Origin: CAYWVO01 sp964461835 | Lineage (GTDB): Bacteria > Zixibacteria > MSB-5A5 > WJJR01 > JAJRUJ01 | DNA: 13,717 bases | Direction of reading: 5' to 3' | NCBI GenBank assembly: GCA_964461835.1 | Contig: CAYWVO010000061.1 | Location: forward strand, 1 to 13,717 | Part shown: in pieces, positions 1 through 6,846 of the stretch | Layout of the letters: each line of letters starts with the position of its first letter | Position numbering within the stretch: the stretch's first letter is position 1 | Notes under the pieces: model-generated | Told to the model about the DNA's origin: nothing | The model's input: the letters and a program-made list of their open reading frames with translations, nothing else | Database searches by the model: none | Translations under genes and position numbers: made by a program

Positions 1-2
1 GG

Positions 3-164
3 TCGGCTCTGTACCTGATCTTCCAGTTGATCGTCAGAGCACAGAAGCGCTGGCGCCGGATCAACGCCCCGCACCTGGTGGCGAAGGTGCTCGACGGAAC
101 TACATTTGTGGATGGAATTGAGGTTACACAGAAAGCCGATCAGGCCGAAAAGGACGCTGCGTGA
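3..164 (+). CDS. IS256-family (mutator-type) transposase, C-terminal fragment
   Basis: Only the last 53 codons are present; the 5' part lies left of the window. The translation begins SALYLIFQLIVRAQKRW and continues with a KVLDGTTFVDGIEV-like stretch before a charged tail ending KDAA. The pattern of a hydrophobic helix, then a KRWRR basic cluster, then 'AKVxxGxxFxDGI' is the typical C-terminus of IS256-family DDE transposases, whose full length is usually around 400 residues. The catalytic DDE residues lie upstream and cannot be checked. Whether the element is intact cannot be said. The identification rests on a short conserved tail, so the family is likely but not certain. Confidence 0.75.
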   Translation, partial: SALYLIFQLIVRAQKRWRRINAPHLVAKVLDGTTFVDGIEVTQKADQAEKDAA

Positions 165-167
165 AAA

Positions 168-194
168 AACAATTTACACAACTCTTGACATGAG
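168..194. repeat. Probable right terminal inverted repeat of the IS element
   Basis: Read inward on the minus strand this is CATGTCAAGAGTTGTGTAAA followed by TTG. It lies 4-30 nt beyond the transposase stop, as expected for the right end of an IS256-type element. The partner repeat at the left end is outside the window, so the inverted-repeat status is inferred from family knowledge and position only. Confidence 0.5.
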
Positions 195-485
195 CTCATC
201 ACAGGCAGAAGTAAAGAAAGAAATTAGACTTGTGTCGGTAATCAATTTAGAGAGCCAGACATGGTCACCATCAAGGGTTTCCAAGATTTGATCGGGAAAT
301 ATTCCGCCAACTTCAATTGACCGCATGCGATCCAGCGCCGCAATGGTCGCCAAGCGTCTGCGTTCGGATCGTTTCTCTGCCGCGCGGTACTTTCCAATTT
401 GATCACCAACGAGCAAGCCAGTGCCGATAACTAGTATTGCGATCACGCCTTGTGCAGGGGCCCGAATAATTTTGGCGCGTTTCAT
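195..485 (-). pseudogene. Membrane-anchored thioredoxin/redoxin-like protein, 3' end lost to IS insertion
   Basis: The frame encodes a short basic N-terminus (MKRAKIIRAP), a hydrophobic helix (GVIAILVIGTGLLVGD) that serves as signal anchor, and a charged stretch rich in Arg/Lys. It then enters a redoxin-like start: FPDQILETLDGDHVWLSKL, then SLISFFTSACDE. 'FPD..L.TLDG..V.LS.L' followed by a beta strand and a Cys is how AhpC/TSA/TlpA-type thioredoxin folds begin. The Cys is probably the first active-site cysteine. The reading frame then runs into the IS end and stops at 174-176, about 100 residues short of a normal TlpA/redoxin domain. ATG at 485 is chosen because AGGTG sits 6 nt upstream; a GTG at 494 is also in frame. 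The remainder probably lies beyond the left end of the IS. Redoxin assignment is from motif appearance only. Confidence 0.6.
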
Positions 486-571
486 GCCGGTCACCTGTAA
501 ATCGTATCTTTGTCGCGGTTACGTTCAAGGATACAGTCCACTCTTATGTCCTAACCATGTGAGATTCCTAC

Positions 572-602
572 GCAGGCGACGTATCCGCATGTGCTCGCCT
601 GC
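572..602. repeat. 8-bp perfect inverted repeat (stem-loop)
   Basis: GCAGGCGA at 572-579 pairs exactly with TCGCCTGC at 595-602, around a 15-nt loop. Neither strand shows a T-run after the stem, so it does not look like a standard intrinsic terminator. It lies in the leader region of the truncated minus-strand redoxin-like gene. Confidence 0.5.
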
Positions 603-735
603 AATCCACTCTCAACCAACGCGCGGAGACTCTAAAATGCCATGCCCTGCAACCAAGACCTCAATGTCAGTAAATCACTGTTGTATTACATAATGACAGC
701 GGGCGGGGGGTGGTAAATGTCAAGCAATATTTTCC

Positions 736-755
736 AAAAAATAGCGCACGGGCGC
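736..755 (-). terminator. Weak candidate intrinsic terminator for the lipoprotein gene
   Basis: On the minus strand, about 50 nt after the lipoprotein stop, a short GCGC-ccgt-GCGC stem is followed by TATTTTTT. The T-run and position fit an intrinsic terminator, but the stem is only 4 bp, so this is tentative. Confidence 0.3.
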
Positions 756-805
756 AGTTTGACCGGTGGATTCCGAGCGGCCAATCAGCGGCACGGTGTA
801 CGGAT

Positions 806-1699
806 TTAATCTTCTTCGTCCACTGTTAATGGACATACCCCGTTCACGCAATGGTACAGCCGTTCTCGTTCGCCGGGTTCGTCGGTGAAGTAATGATACA
901 GGTTGAGATATAATGGCCCGCCGTCGCCATAGCTGAGCATGAACAGATGTTCTACCGGCCTTAGGTCAAAAGTCAGGTGTTCGGCGATCCAGGCTTCGCA
1001 GGCATCATTGTTACCCTCGTGGGATAAAAACAAATTCGCCTGCACCGGGTAAGATTCCAAGAACGCCGGCGGCGCCATATACATGGTCCACTCATGCTCC
1101 TGACAACCCCCGCCGTAATGAACATCCACGTGCAGCACGTGCTCTTCAATCCAGGCGGTGTCGAGCTGGAACGGATCGTTCTGCAAAGTCAACGGATCAG
1201 CGGTGACCGGTTGAATCTCGCCGGTAAGGGAGTCCAGCGTTTCGAACGGAAAGACAGAAAACGTCGCGGTGTACTCCTCACGCAATGCCGGATCATCCAG
1301 CACCGGATGGGGATCCAGTGCATGCAGGGTGAACCGATACCCCAACGTATCTACTGGAATTAGTCGCTCGTACGGAGTAGTGGCTGCGCCGCCCCGGATG
1401 GGCAGGGCTAGGAAATTTGTGCCAATTGACGGGACGGTCACCCGCAACCCAATCACCGCCTCACCTTCCCAGAAACATTGAACTCCTAACGGACAGCGGC
1501 TATCGACGAGGATGGAATCAAAAGTCAGTTCCAGGCCCCACCGCTCGATGACGATACTCTCACCAAAATCCAACGTAACCGGGTTAGTCTTCCCCAAATC
1601 ACCCGGCGGATCACCGGAATCGGTTACCTTTTCTACGCCGCAGCCGGCCAGGGCCAGTGCGATAACTACTATTGCCAAATATCGGATCACCCCGATCAT
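806..1699 (-). CDS. Lipoprotein of unknown function with paired cysteines
   Basis: A 297-residue protein with a clear lipoprotein signal: MIGVIRYLAIVVIALALAGC, lipobox LAGC with Cys20 as the lipidation site. The mature part seems to hold two beta-rich regions. The first (about 40-155) carries DSRCPLGVQCFWEGEA, Cys69 and Cys75. This 'SRCPxxVxCxWxGxA' signature recurs in uncharacterised bacterial secreted proteins. The second (about 170-260) has a VDVHYGGGCQEHEW motif with Cys199 and His202, then NDACEAW with Cys224 and 'LTFDLRPVE', a pattern also seen in secreted proteins of unknown role. A further Cys pair (284/289) lies near the acidic C-terminus. The even number of mature cysteines after Cys20 suggests disulfides in the periplasm or at the surface. 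The start is supported by AGGAGG 5 nt upstream. It is divergent from tmk and appears monocistronic. No function is proposed. Confidence 0.85.
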   Translation of the reverse strand: MIGVIRYLAIVVIALALAGCGVEKVTDSGDPPGDLGKTNPVTLDFGESIVIERWGLELTFDSILVDSRCPLGVQCFWEGEAVIGLRVTVPSIGTNFLALPIRGGAATTPYERLIPVDTLGYRFTLHALDPHPVLDDPALREEYTATFSVFPFETLDSLTGEIQPVTADPLTLQNDPFQLDTAWIEEHVLHVDVHYGGGCQEHEWTMYMAPPAFLESYPVQANLFLSHEGNNDACEAWIAEHLTFDLRPVEHLFMLSYGDGGPLYLNLYHYFTDEPGERERLYHCVNGVCPLTVDEED

Positions 1700-1717
1700 A
1701 TCTGCCTCCTTTGACTT

Positions 1718-1748
1718 ACTATACTAGTATACCTCGGTGACAGGTCAA
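1718..1748 (-). promoter_or_regulatory. Candidate promoter of the lipoprotein gene
   Basis: Read on the minus strand, TTGACC (1748-1743) resembles a -35 box. TAGTAT (1726-1721, 16-nt spacing) or TATAGT (1723-1718, 19-nt spacing) could be the -10 box. Either puts transcription start a short distance before AGGAGG and the ATG at 1699. The call is by eye. Confidence 0.4.
1720..1731. promoter_or_regulatory. Perfect 12-bp palindrome TATACTAGTATA, possible operator
   Basis: TATACTAGTATA is its own reverse complement. It overlaps the presumed -10 region of the lipoprotein gene, in the divergent spacer before tmk. It could bind a dimeric regulator or simply be an AT-rich -10 region; there is no regulator gene beside it. 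Confidence 0.35.
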
Positions 1749-1828
1749 TCATCCATGATTTTTTGAAGATTCTTTGATTAAAAACTGCGGGGAAATCAAT
1801 CCCTGTACCTGCCTACAGAATTTGGTTG

Positions 1829-1857
1829 TTGTACTTCAGGTGGGCATACCGTATAGA
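1829..1857 (+). promoter_or_regulatory. Tentative promoter of tmk-S41 protease operon
   Basis: TTGTAC (1829-1834) and TATAGA (1852-1857) are 17 nt apart and lie 27 nt before the tmk start. Matches to the sigma-70 consensus are modest (3/6 and 4/6), so position and spacing are the main support. Confidence 0.25.
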
Positions 1858-1883
1858 TTACGCCGACAGGAGAGGGGTAGCTG

Positions 1884-2510
1884 ATGCATCCGTATCCAGG
1901 CCGATTCATTGTTATCGAAGGCGTTGATTACTGCGGAAAGACTACCCAGGCGCGACGTTTGGTATCGCGGTTGAAACGGCGAAACTACGCGGTGGAACAT
2001 ATCCGTGAACCGGGCGGGACCGATGTATCGGAAAAAATCCGGCGCATCCTGTTGTCCCGTCGTAACCAGATGTGCGCCCGGACCGAGCTGTTTCTCTATC
2101 TTTCCGCGCGTGCAGAAGTTACCGCCCAGAAAATCCGTCCGGCTCTAGAAGACGGCAAAATCGTGGTGGCTGACCGGTATCATCTCTCCACGTATGCGTA
2201 TCAGATCGGTGGCCGGGGAATTGATGAAACAGTAGTGAAATCGGCGGATGAATTCGCCCGGCATACGATAGAACCAGATCTAACCATTGTGCTTGATATC
2301 ACGCCCGCCGAAGCTAAACGCCGAATGCTGACTGCCGGGAAAACACCTGATCGGATGGAAGATGAAAAGGCAGCCTTTGTCCGGCGCATCCGGAAATACT
2401 ACCAAACTGCTGCCGAGGAGATGGCGAACGTGGCGTTGATTCCCGGACGACGACCACCCGAGGCAATCGCCGACCACATTGATGAATTAATCGCGCCATT
2501 ACTCTCATGA
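1884..2510 (+). CDS. tmk: Thymidylate kinase (dTMP kinase)
   Basis: This cytosolic enzyme phosphorylates dTMP to dTDP with ATP, an essential step to dTTP. At 208 residues it has normal family length. The P-loop is at 12-21 (EGVDYCGKTT), with Lys19 and Thr20 contacting ATP phosphates. The REPGGT motif (41-46) contacts the dTMP phosphate, and DRY (97-99) precedes STYAYQ, which forms the nucleotide-monophosphate site. The LID region around 146-160 (AKRRM...GKTPDRMEDE) carries arginines, as in bacterial enzymes. The P-loop has Tyr-Cys where GA or GS is common in bacteria. That position varies in the family (human TMPK has Arg-Ala), so activity is still expected. ATG 1884 has GAGGGG 6 nt upstream. 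The gene ends in a 4-bp overlap (ATGA) with the S41 protease gene, so the two are probably translationally coupled. Confidence 0.95.
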   Translation: MHPYPGRFIVIEGVDYCGKTTQARRLVSRLKRRNYAVEHIREPGGTDVSEKIRRILLSRRNQMCARTELFLYLSARAEVTAQKIRPALEDGKIVVADRYHLSTYAYQIGGRGIDETVVKSADEFARHTIEPDLTIVLDITPAEAKRRMLTAGKTPDRMEDEKAAFVRRIRKYYQTAAEEMANVALIPGRRPPEAIADHIDELIAPLLS

Positions 2511-4126
2511 CCAACGACGTCTCCACCGGTAAAAAGCTCCGTGATCGGATGCTCGTCAGCACGCTGACGCTGGGCATTCTGCTCGTCATCAGTATGGCGT
2601 TTCTTATCTTGCGTAACGATCCGGCGTACCGCGCCTCGCAGTCACTCAACGCTGCCTTTCGCATTATCAACTTGGTTGCCTCTGAGGCGCCGGGACCTGA
2701 TTCATTATTTGTGGCAGCCGCCGAAGGCATCATGGATCGCCTCGATCCGTACAGTTTTTATCTACCGCCGGAAAATCTGGATATTGTCATGGACGACACC
2801 GAGGGGTTGTATTCCGGGATTGGCATCGAAATGGTAATCCTGGACGGGTTAATCACCGTGGTCTCACCGGTTCCCGGTTCGCCGGCGTATCGTGCCGGTA
2901 TTCGCACGGGTGATCGGATCGTTGAAATCGACGGGGAGTCGGCACGGGATATTACCGCGTTTGCGGCGGCCCAGCGTATCCGGGGGCCGGAGGGTTCAAT
3001 CGTTGAGTTAACTATCGAACGCCCCGGCAGGGAAAGTACGTTCCGGGTGAGCGTGACCCGGGAATCCATCGAGCTACGTCCGGTCAGCCTGGCAACTGTA
3101 ACGGCCGACAGTATTGGCTACGTCCGTTTGACGCGCTTTTCGTACGGCGCTGCCGATATGCTTGATTCGGTCATGCATGAGTTGATTGCCGGGGGTGCGC
3201 AGTCCTGTATCCTCGATCTGCGCGGGAATCCCGGGGGGATGCTCGACGAGGCCGTCGTCGTGGCCAGTTGTTTTTTGCCGGAGGGTACGGTGGTATGTGA
3301 GACTCGCGGGCGGGAACCGGCGATGTCCTCGGTCTTGACCACCGAAATGGAGCCGGTTTCGGCGGAAATTCCGCTGGTGGTATTAATCGACGCCGGTTCC
3401 GCCTCGGCGTCCGAGGTCGTATCCGCCGCAATTGCCGATCATCAACGCGGCGTCCTGGTTGGGCAACGCAGTTTTGGTAAAGGATATATCCAGTCATTAT
3501 ATCATGTGAGTGCGGATCACGCCGTGCAGTTGACAATCGGCCAGTACCTGACCCCCGGCGGGTACACATTTGCACACATCGATCCACTCGCGGCCGATTC
3601 GACCGTGGGCGATGGTGACAGCCTGATCGTTCCGGGGGTAGTGCCCCACGTGAAAATCGTCGAATCCGAGCCCACCTACTGCGAGTCGCAACTGCTTCAG
3701 CAGGGTGTCTTCATCGATTTCGTGGTAAACCATTCGTCCGAATTGCGTTCATCGTCCTTTTCAGTTCTATGGAATGAATGTCAGCGTCACTTGAAACAGG
3801 TGGCTGACTGCCAGTCACTGCTGGATCAGGCGCTCATCGCTGCCGATGAGGTCGCTGCGGACTCGCCGTTATCACCGAAGTTTCAGGAGACCCTGGCGCA
3901 ATTCCGTCAGGCTGAATCGCGATATCAGAAAACAACAGCGCCCGATTCCGCCTGGGTGCACGGACGATTGGCCGAGACCCTGGTGATGTTTGGCGGGGAA
4001 CCGGGAATCCGCTTCTTCTCGGACTATGCGCAGGCTGATCCGTTTATCCTGGAAGCCCAAACGATCCTGCATAATCGGCACGTCTATGATTCCTTGCGCG
4101 CCCGTCCGCCGGCCCCGGTTTTCTGA
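2507..4126 (+). CDS. S41-family C-terminal processing protease (CtpA/Prc-like), membrane-anchored
   Basis: A 539-residue serine protease with a short cytoplasmic N-terminus and one membrane helix (about 16-35), after which the protein should be periplasmic. A PDZ domain spans about 95-185 (GLYSGIGIEM..., SPAYRAGIRTGDRIVEIDG), followed by the S41 catalytic domain (about 200-370). The motif DAGSASASEV holds Ser300 as the likely nucleophile and SFGKG holds Lys325. Their 25-residue spacing equals that of Ser430-Lys455 in E. coli Tsp, and Asp311 falls at the place of Tsp Asp441. LDLRGNPGG (236-244) is the conserved oxyanion-region strand. A C-terminal extension of about 170 residues has no recognised domain. 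Such tails occur in S41 proteins of this kind, and the segment is helical and charged. Role is probably cleavage of C-terminal tails of periplasmic or envelope proteins. Substrate is unknown. Confidence 0.93.
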   Translation: MTNDVSTGKKLRDRMLVSTLTLGILLVISMAFLILRNDPAYRASQSLNAAFRIINLVASEAPGPDSLFVAAAEGIMDRLDPYSFYLPPENLDIVMDDTEGLYSGIGIEMVILDGLITVVSPVPGSPAYRAGIRTGDRIVEIDGESARDITAFAAAQRIRGPEGSIVELTIERPGRESTFRVSVTRESIELRPVSLATVTADSIGYVRLTRFSYGAADMLDSVMHELIAGGAQSCILDLRGNPGGMLDEAVVVASCFLPEGTVVCETRGREPAMSSVLTTEMEPVSAEIPLVVLIDAGSASASEVVSAAIADHQRGVLVGQRSFGKGYIQSLYHVSADHAVQLTIGQYLTPGGYTFAHIDPLAADSTVGDGDSLIVPGVVPHVKIVESEPTYCESQLLQQGVFIDFVVNHSSELRSSSFSVLWNECQRHLKQVADCQSLLDQALIAADEVAADSPLSPKFQETLAQFRQAESRYQKTTAPDSAWVHGRLAETLVMFGGEPGIRFFSDYAQADPFILEAQTILHNRHVYDSLRARPPAPVF

Positions 4127-4294
4127 CGGTGTAGACCGAGGGATGACCTGACAGGTGAACAATATTTTTCTCGCAGACATACTTGATTTTCCGCCGGGAA
4201 TGCTGTTTTTGATGGACGGTAATCGTTGTTCCGCGACTGCACGGGGCAGTCGGTTCTCGGTTACCCGGCAAAAACGACAATAAAGGAGAAAACT
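4127..4294. other. Intergenic spacer before the polysaccharide genes, with a stem-loop
   Basis: Spacer of 168 bp between the S41 protease and the nucleotidyltransferase genes. It holds one perfect stem-loop (4234-4252) and the ribosome binding site AAAGGAGA (4282-4289). A promoter for the downstream genes is expected here, but I found no good -35/-10 pair. Confidence 0.5.
4234..4252. repeat. Perfect 7-bp stem-loop, CGACTGC-acggg-GCAGTCG
   Basis: CGACTGC (4234-4240) and GCAGTCG (4246-4252) are exact reverse complements around a 5-nt loop, 42 nt before the next start codon. There is no T-run after it, so it is either a leader structure or a terminator of another type. Confidence 0.5.
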
Positions 4295-6844
4295 GTGAGC
4301 GCGCCCAAAGCGGATGCCGTGGTCATGGCCGGCGGATTCGGCACACGACTTCGCCCATTGACCGCAACCTTGCCGAAACCAATGGTGCCGGTGGCCAACC
4401 GGCCCATGATGGAACATGTGATTAACCTGCTCCGGAAACATGGCTTTCTCAATATTATCGTGTTATTGTATTTTCAACCCGAGAGCATCTCGGATTATTT
4501 CGGCGACGGCAGCGACTTTGGCGTGAACATTACCTATCTCCTGCCGGAGGGCGATTTCGGTACCGCCGGCAGTGTGCGTCTGGCACTGGATAACCTGGCG
4601 GATCGATTTCTGATTATTTCCGCTGACGTGCTTACGGATTTCAATTTGCGTGAAGCATTCGAATTTCATCAACAGAAGAAAAGTGATGCGACGATCGTTC
4701 TCACCCGTCAGGAGAATCCGCTGCCCTACGGTGTTGTCATCATCGAAAAAGATGGTCGGATCAATCGTTTCCTGGAGAAACCGTCTTGGGGCGAAGTGTT
4801 CTCCGACACCGTCAATTCCGGGGTCTATGTGCTGAGCAAATCCCTGATGGCAGAGTTGGAAGAGAACCGCTTTGTCGATTTTGGTCGGGAGTTGTATCCC
4901 AAGTGGTTGGCCGAGGGGCGCAAATTACACGGGTTTGTTGCCGATGGGTACTGGCGTGATATCGGCAACGTAAATGAATATACCCAGGCCCACCGGGATA
5001 TTCTCAATCGGCGAGTAATGATTGCTCTCCCGGACACTGAAACACGCCAGGAGGATGGGCTAGAGTTTTACGCCGGATCGGATTGCCGGGTCGATACCAG
5101 TGCACAGCTTTCGGGCAAAGTGATCCTGGGGGACGGTGTCCGTATCGGCCCGGAGGCGCAGGTTACGGATACGATTATTGGCTCGTACAGCGATATTCAA
5201 GCCAATGCAATCGTTCGTGATTCGGTGGTGTGGTCGGAGGTGGAAATCGGCCCCAGTTCCGATATCTCCGAAGCGATTATTTGTGACCGGTGTCGGATCG
5301 GTGAACGCGTGACTATCCTGCCCCAGGCAATTCTTTCAGAGGATGTCCAAGTCGGCCGTTCAGTCGTTATCAAGGCCAATATCAAGGTCTGGCCCAAAAA
5401 AGAAGTGGAATCCGGCGCCATCGTTTCCGCCAGCGTGGTCTGGGGCGATAAATGGAATCGCGAGTTGTTCACCGATGCCAAAGTATCCGGTTTGGCGAAC
5501 CTGGAGATTACGCCGGAATTTGCTGCCCGCTTAGGAGCTGCCTTTGGCTCGATCTTTCCGCAGGGTTCGTCGGTGTTTGTCTCCCGGGACGCCACTGAAA
5601 CCGCGCATATCACGGCACGCGGTTTGATGACCGGGCTATCGTCCTCGGGGATTCAAGTAATGGATTTGCGGACACTCCCGATACCGGTAGTGCGGTACTC
5701 GCTGCGGATGGGGAATGAATCGGGCGGTGTGTATGTCCGGCGGTCACCGGTCAATGTCGAACATCAGGATATTATTTTCTTTGCCGCCAACGGCATCGAT
5801 CTCGCGACCGGCAAAGCTCGCTCGGTGGAGCGCGCCTTCTTCCAGGAGAATTTTCGCCGGGCCCGTCCCGCCGATGTTGGTACCATGAATTACCCGCAAC
5901 GGCCGTGGGACCGGTATCACCAGGAATTTCTCAACTCGTTGAACCGGGATGCCTTACATCAAGCTCGGCTACGGGTGGTGATCGATTTTGCCCACGGTTC
6001 CGGGGCCAATGTCTTTCCGGCGCTGTTAGGTTCGCTGGAATGTGAAGTCGTCTCCATTAATTCCTCAACCGATCCTGATCGCTCGGCGGAGACCCAACAG
6101 CATATCCCTGAAGTTCTGGAAAACCTATCCCGCATCGTGACTGCGCTGCATTATGATCTGGGAATTTTTATTGATCCCGGTGCCGAGAAAATGACCGTGA
6201 TTGATGAGACCGGCCATATCTTTAGTACCCCGGAACTCCTGTTGGCCACGACCGAACTATTTGCCATGGTTTACAAGCCGTCTCATATCGCTGTGCCGGT
6301 GAACGCGACGATTGGTTTGGACCGCATGGCCGAAGATCACGATTTCACCGTGCAGCGGGTGCGTGACGACCACCTGGCGATGATGATTGCCGCCGAATCG
6401 CCGGAAATCGATTTTGTCGGTGGAACGCGTGGCGGGTTCATTTACCCCGATTTTCAACGGGGAGCGGACGCAGCGTATGCAGCGGCACGATTACTGGAAA
6501 TGTTGGCGAGCAGCAACACCCGACTCTCCGAGCGCCGGCACACGTATCGGCCGGGGGAGATGTCATCATTGGATATCCCCTGTGCCTGGAATCGCAAAGG
6601 GCGGGTCATGCGGCGGTTGATCGAACATACGGCGGGTATGACCCGTGACACGGTGGACGGGGTGCGGATCGATTTGGGGGATCGGTGGATTATGATTGCG
6701 CCGAACCGTGTCCACGCCAGTTTTTACCTTTTGGCCGAGGCTCCGACCAAAGCAGAGGCTGCTGCGTTGGTTGAGTCCTACCGTACGCAGGTTCTACAGT
6801 GGCGGGATATGCCGGATGGGGTGACCTCAACGACGGCTACGTAA
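4295..6844 (+). CDS. Sugar-1-phosphate nucleotidyltransferase fused to a degenerate phosphomannomutase-like domain
   Basis: A 849-residue cytosolic protein with the architecture of 'mannose-1-phosphate guanylyltransferase/phosphomannomutase' fusions. Residues 7-240 are a nucleotidyltransferase: GGFGTRLRPLT (13-23), LPKPM (26-30), SADVL with Asp111 as the probable metal ligand, EKP (161-163) and WRDIG (220-224). Residues about 260-385 form hexapeptide repeats of a left-handed beta helix. Residues about 400-849 follow the phosphohexomutase fold, but every catalytic loop is altered. GGVYVRRSP (477-485) replaces the TASHNP phosphoserine loop, and DPGAEKM (627-633) replaces the DGDxDR metal loop. 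GGTRGGFIYP (709-718) replaces the sugar loop, and APNRVHASF (802-810) replaces the RxSGTEP phosphate loop. The protein therefore probably makes an NDP-sugar (GDP-mannose is the usual guess) but is unlikely to be a mutase. GTG at 4295 is chosen because AAAGGAGA lies 5 nt upstream and the nucleotidyltransferase domain begins at once; the open frame extends to 4226. Confidence 0.88.
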   Translation: MSAPKADAVVMAGGFGTRLRPLTATLPKPMVPVANRPMMEHVINLLRKHGFLNIIVLLYFQPESISDYFGDGSDFGVNITYLLPEGDFGTAGSVRLALDNLADRFLIISADVLTDFNLREAFEFHQQKKSDATIVLTRQENPLPYGVVIIEKDGRINRFLEKPSWGEVFSDTVNSGVYVLSKSLMAELEENRFVDFGRELYPKWLAEGRKLHGFVADGYWRDIGNVNEYTQAHRDILNRRVMIALPDTETRQEDGLEFYAGSDCRVDTSAQLSGKVILGDGVRIGPEAQVTDTIIGSYSDIQANAIVRDSVVWSEVEIGPSSDISEAIICDRCRIGERVTILPQAILSEDVQVGRSVVIKANIKVWPKKEVESGAIVSASVVWGDKWNRELFTDAKVSGLANLEITPEFAARLGAAFGSIFPQGSSVFVSRDATETAHITARGLMTGLSSSGIQVMDLRTLPIPVVRYSLRMGNESGGVYVRRSPVNVEHQDIIFFAANGIDLATGKARSVERAFFQENFRRARPADVGTMNYPQRPWDRYHQEFLNSLNRDALHQARLRVVIDFAHGSGANVFPALLGSLECEVVSINSSTDPDRSAETQQHIPEVLENLSRIVTALHYDLGIFIDPGAEKMTVIDETGHIFSTPELLLATTELFAMVYKPSHIAVPVNATIGLDRMAEDHDFTVQRVRDDHLAMMIAAESPEIDFVGGTRGGFIYPDFQRGADAAYAAARLLEMLASSNTRLSERRHTYRPGEMSSLDIPCAWNRKGRVMRRLIEHTAGMTRDTVDGVRIDLGDRWIMIAPNRVHASFYLLAEAPTKAEAAALVESYRTQVLQWRDMPDGVTSTTAT

Positions 6845-6846
6845 GC

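Larger units (their letters stand above)
1..194 (+). mobile_element. Right end of an IS256-family insertion sequence (partial)
   Basis: The window starts inside this element. It contains the transposase C-terminus (to 164), a short non-coding tail and a terminal repeat. The tail at about 171-191 (aatttacacaactcttgac, then atgagc) resembles the outer ends of many IS256-family elements, which typically carry a GTCAAG...TGTGTAAA type repeat read inward. The exact boundary is uncertain by several bases, because neither the left end nor the target duplication is in the window. The reading frame of the minus-strand redoxin-like gene runs into this end, which independently marks a junction near 190-197. 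Confidence 0.65.
486..805. other. Gene-free interval with inverted repeats
   Basis: No convincing gene is seen on either strand. The 90-residue plus-strand frame at 421-693 overlaps the anchored protein gene and has no family features, so I left it out. The interval holds a perfect 8-bp inverted repeat GCAGGCGA/TCGCCTGC (572-579 and 595-602, 15-nt loop). It also holds a shorter interrupted hairpin at 665-698 (TGTCA-GTAA paired with TTAC-ataa-TGACA), a G-rich run at 699-713 and a weak minus-strand terminator candidate at 736-755. It presumably includes the promoter for the truncated minus-strand gene, but I could not place a good -35/-10 pair. Confidence 0.5.

Noticed and set aside
501..528. 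TTGAAC/TACGAT pair (16-nt spacing) on the minus strand as promoter of the redoxin-like gene
   Set aside because: Transcription would start at about 494, on top of the ribosome binding site, leaving no usable leader.
421..693. Plus-strand 90-residue open frame with several Cys
   Set aside because: Overlaps the anchored redoxin-like gene on the other strand, has no recognisable motif and no ribosome binding site; composition looks random.
718..723. Perfect TTGACA on the minus strand as a -35 box for the truncated redoxin gene
   Set aside because: No acceptable -10 occurs 16-18 nt downstream, and the site is over 200 nt from the start codon.
716..735. ATGTCAAG match to the IS terminal repeat, as a second IS end or solo repeat
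   Set aside because: Only 8 bp are shared with the repeat near 183-190, and the following bases do not match; likely chance.
4226..4294. Upstream extension of the nucleotidyltransferase to 4226
   Set aside because: The extra 23 residues are unlike the family, cross the 4234-4252 stem-loop and have no ribosome binding site, whereas GTG 4295 has a strong one.
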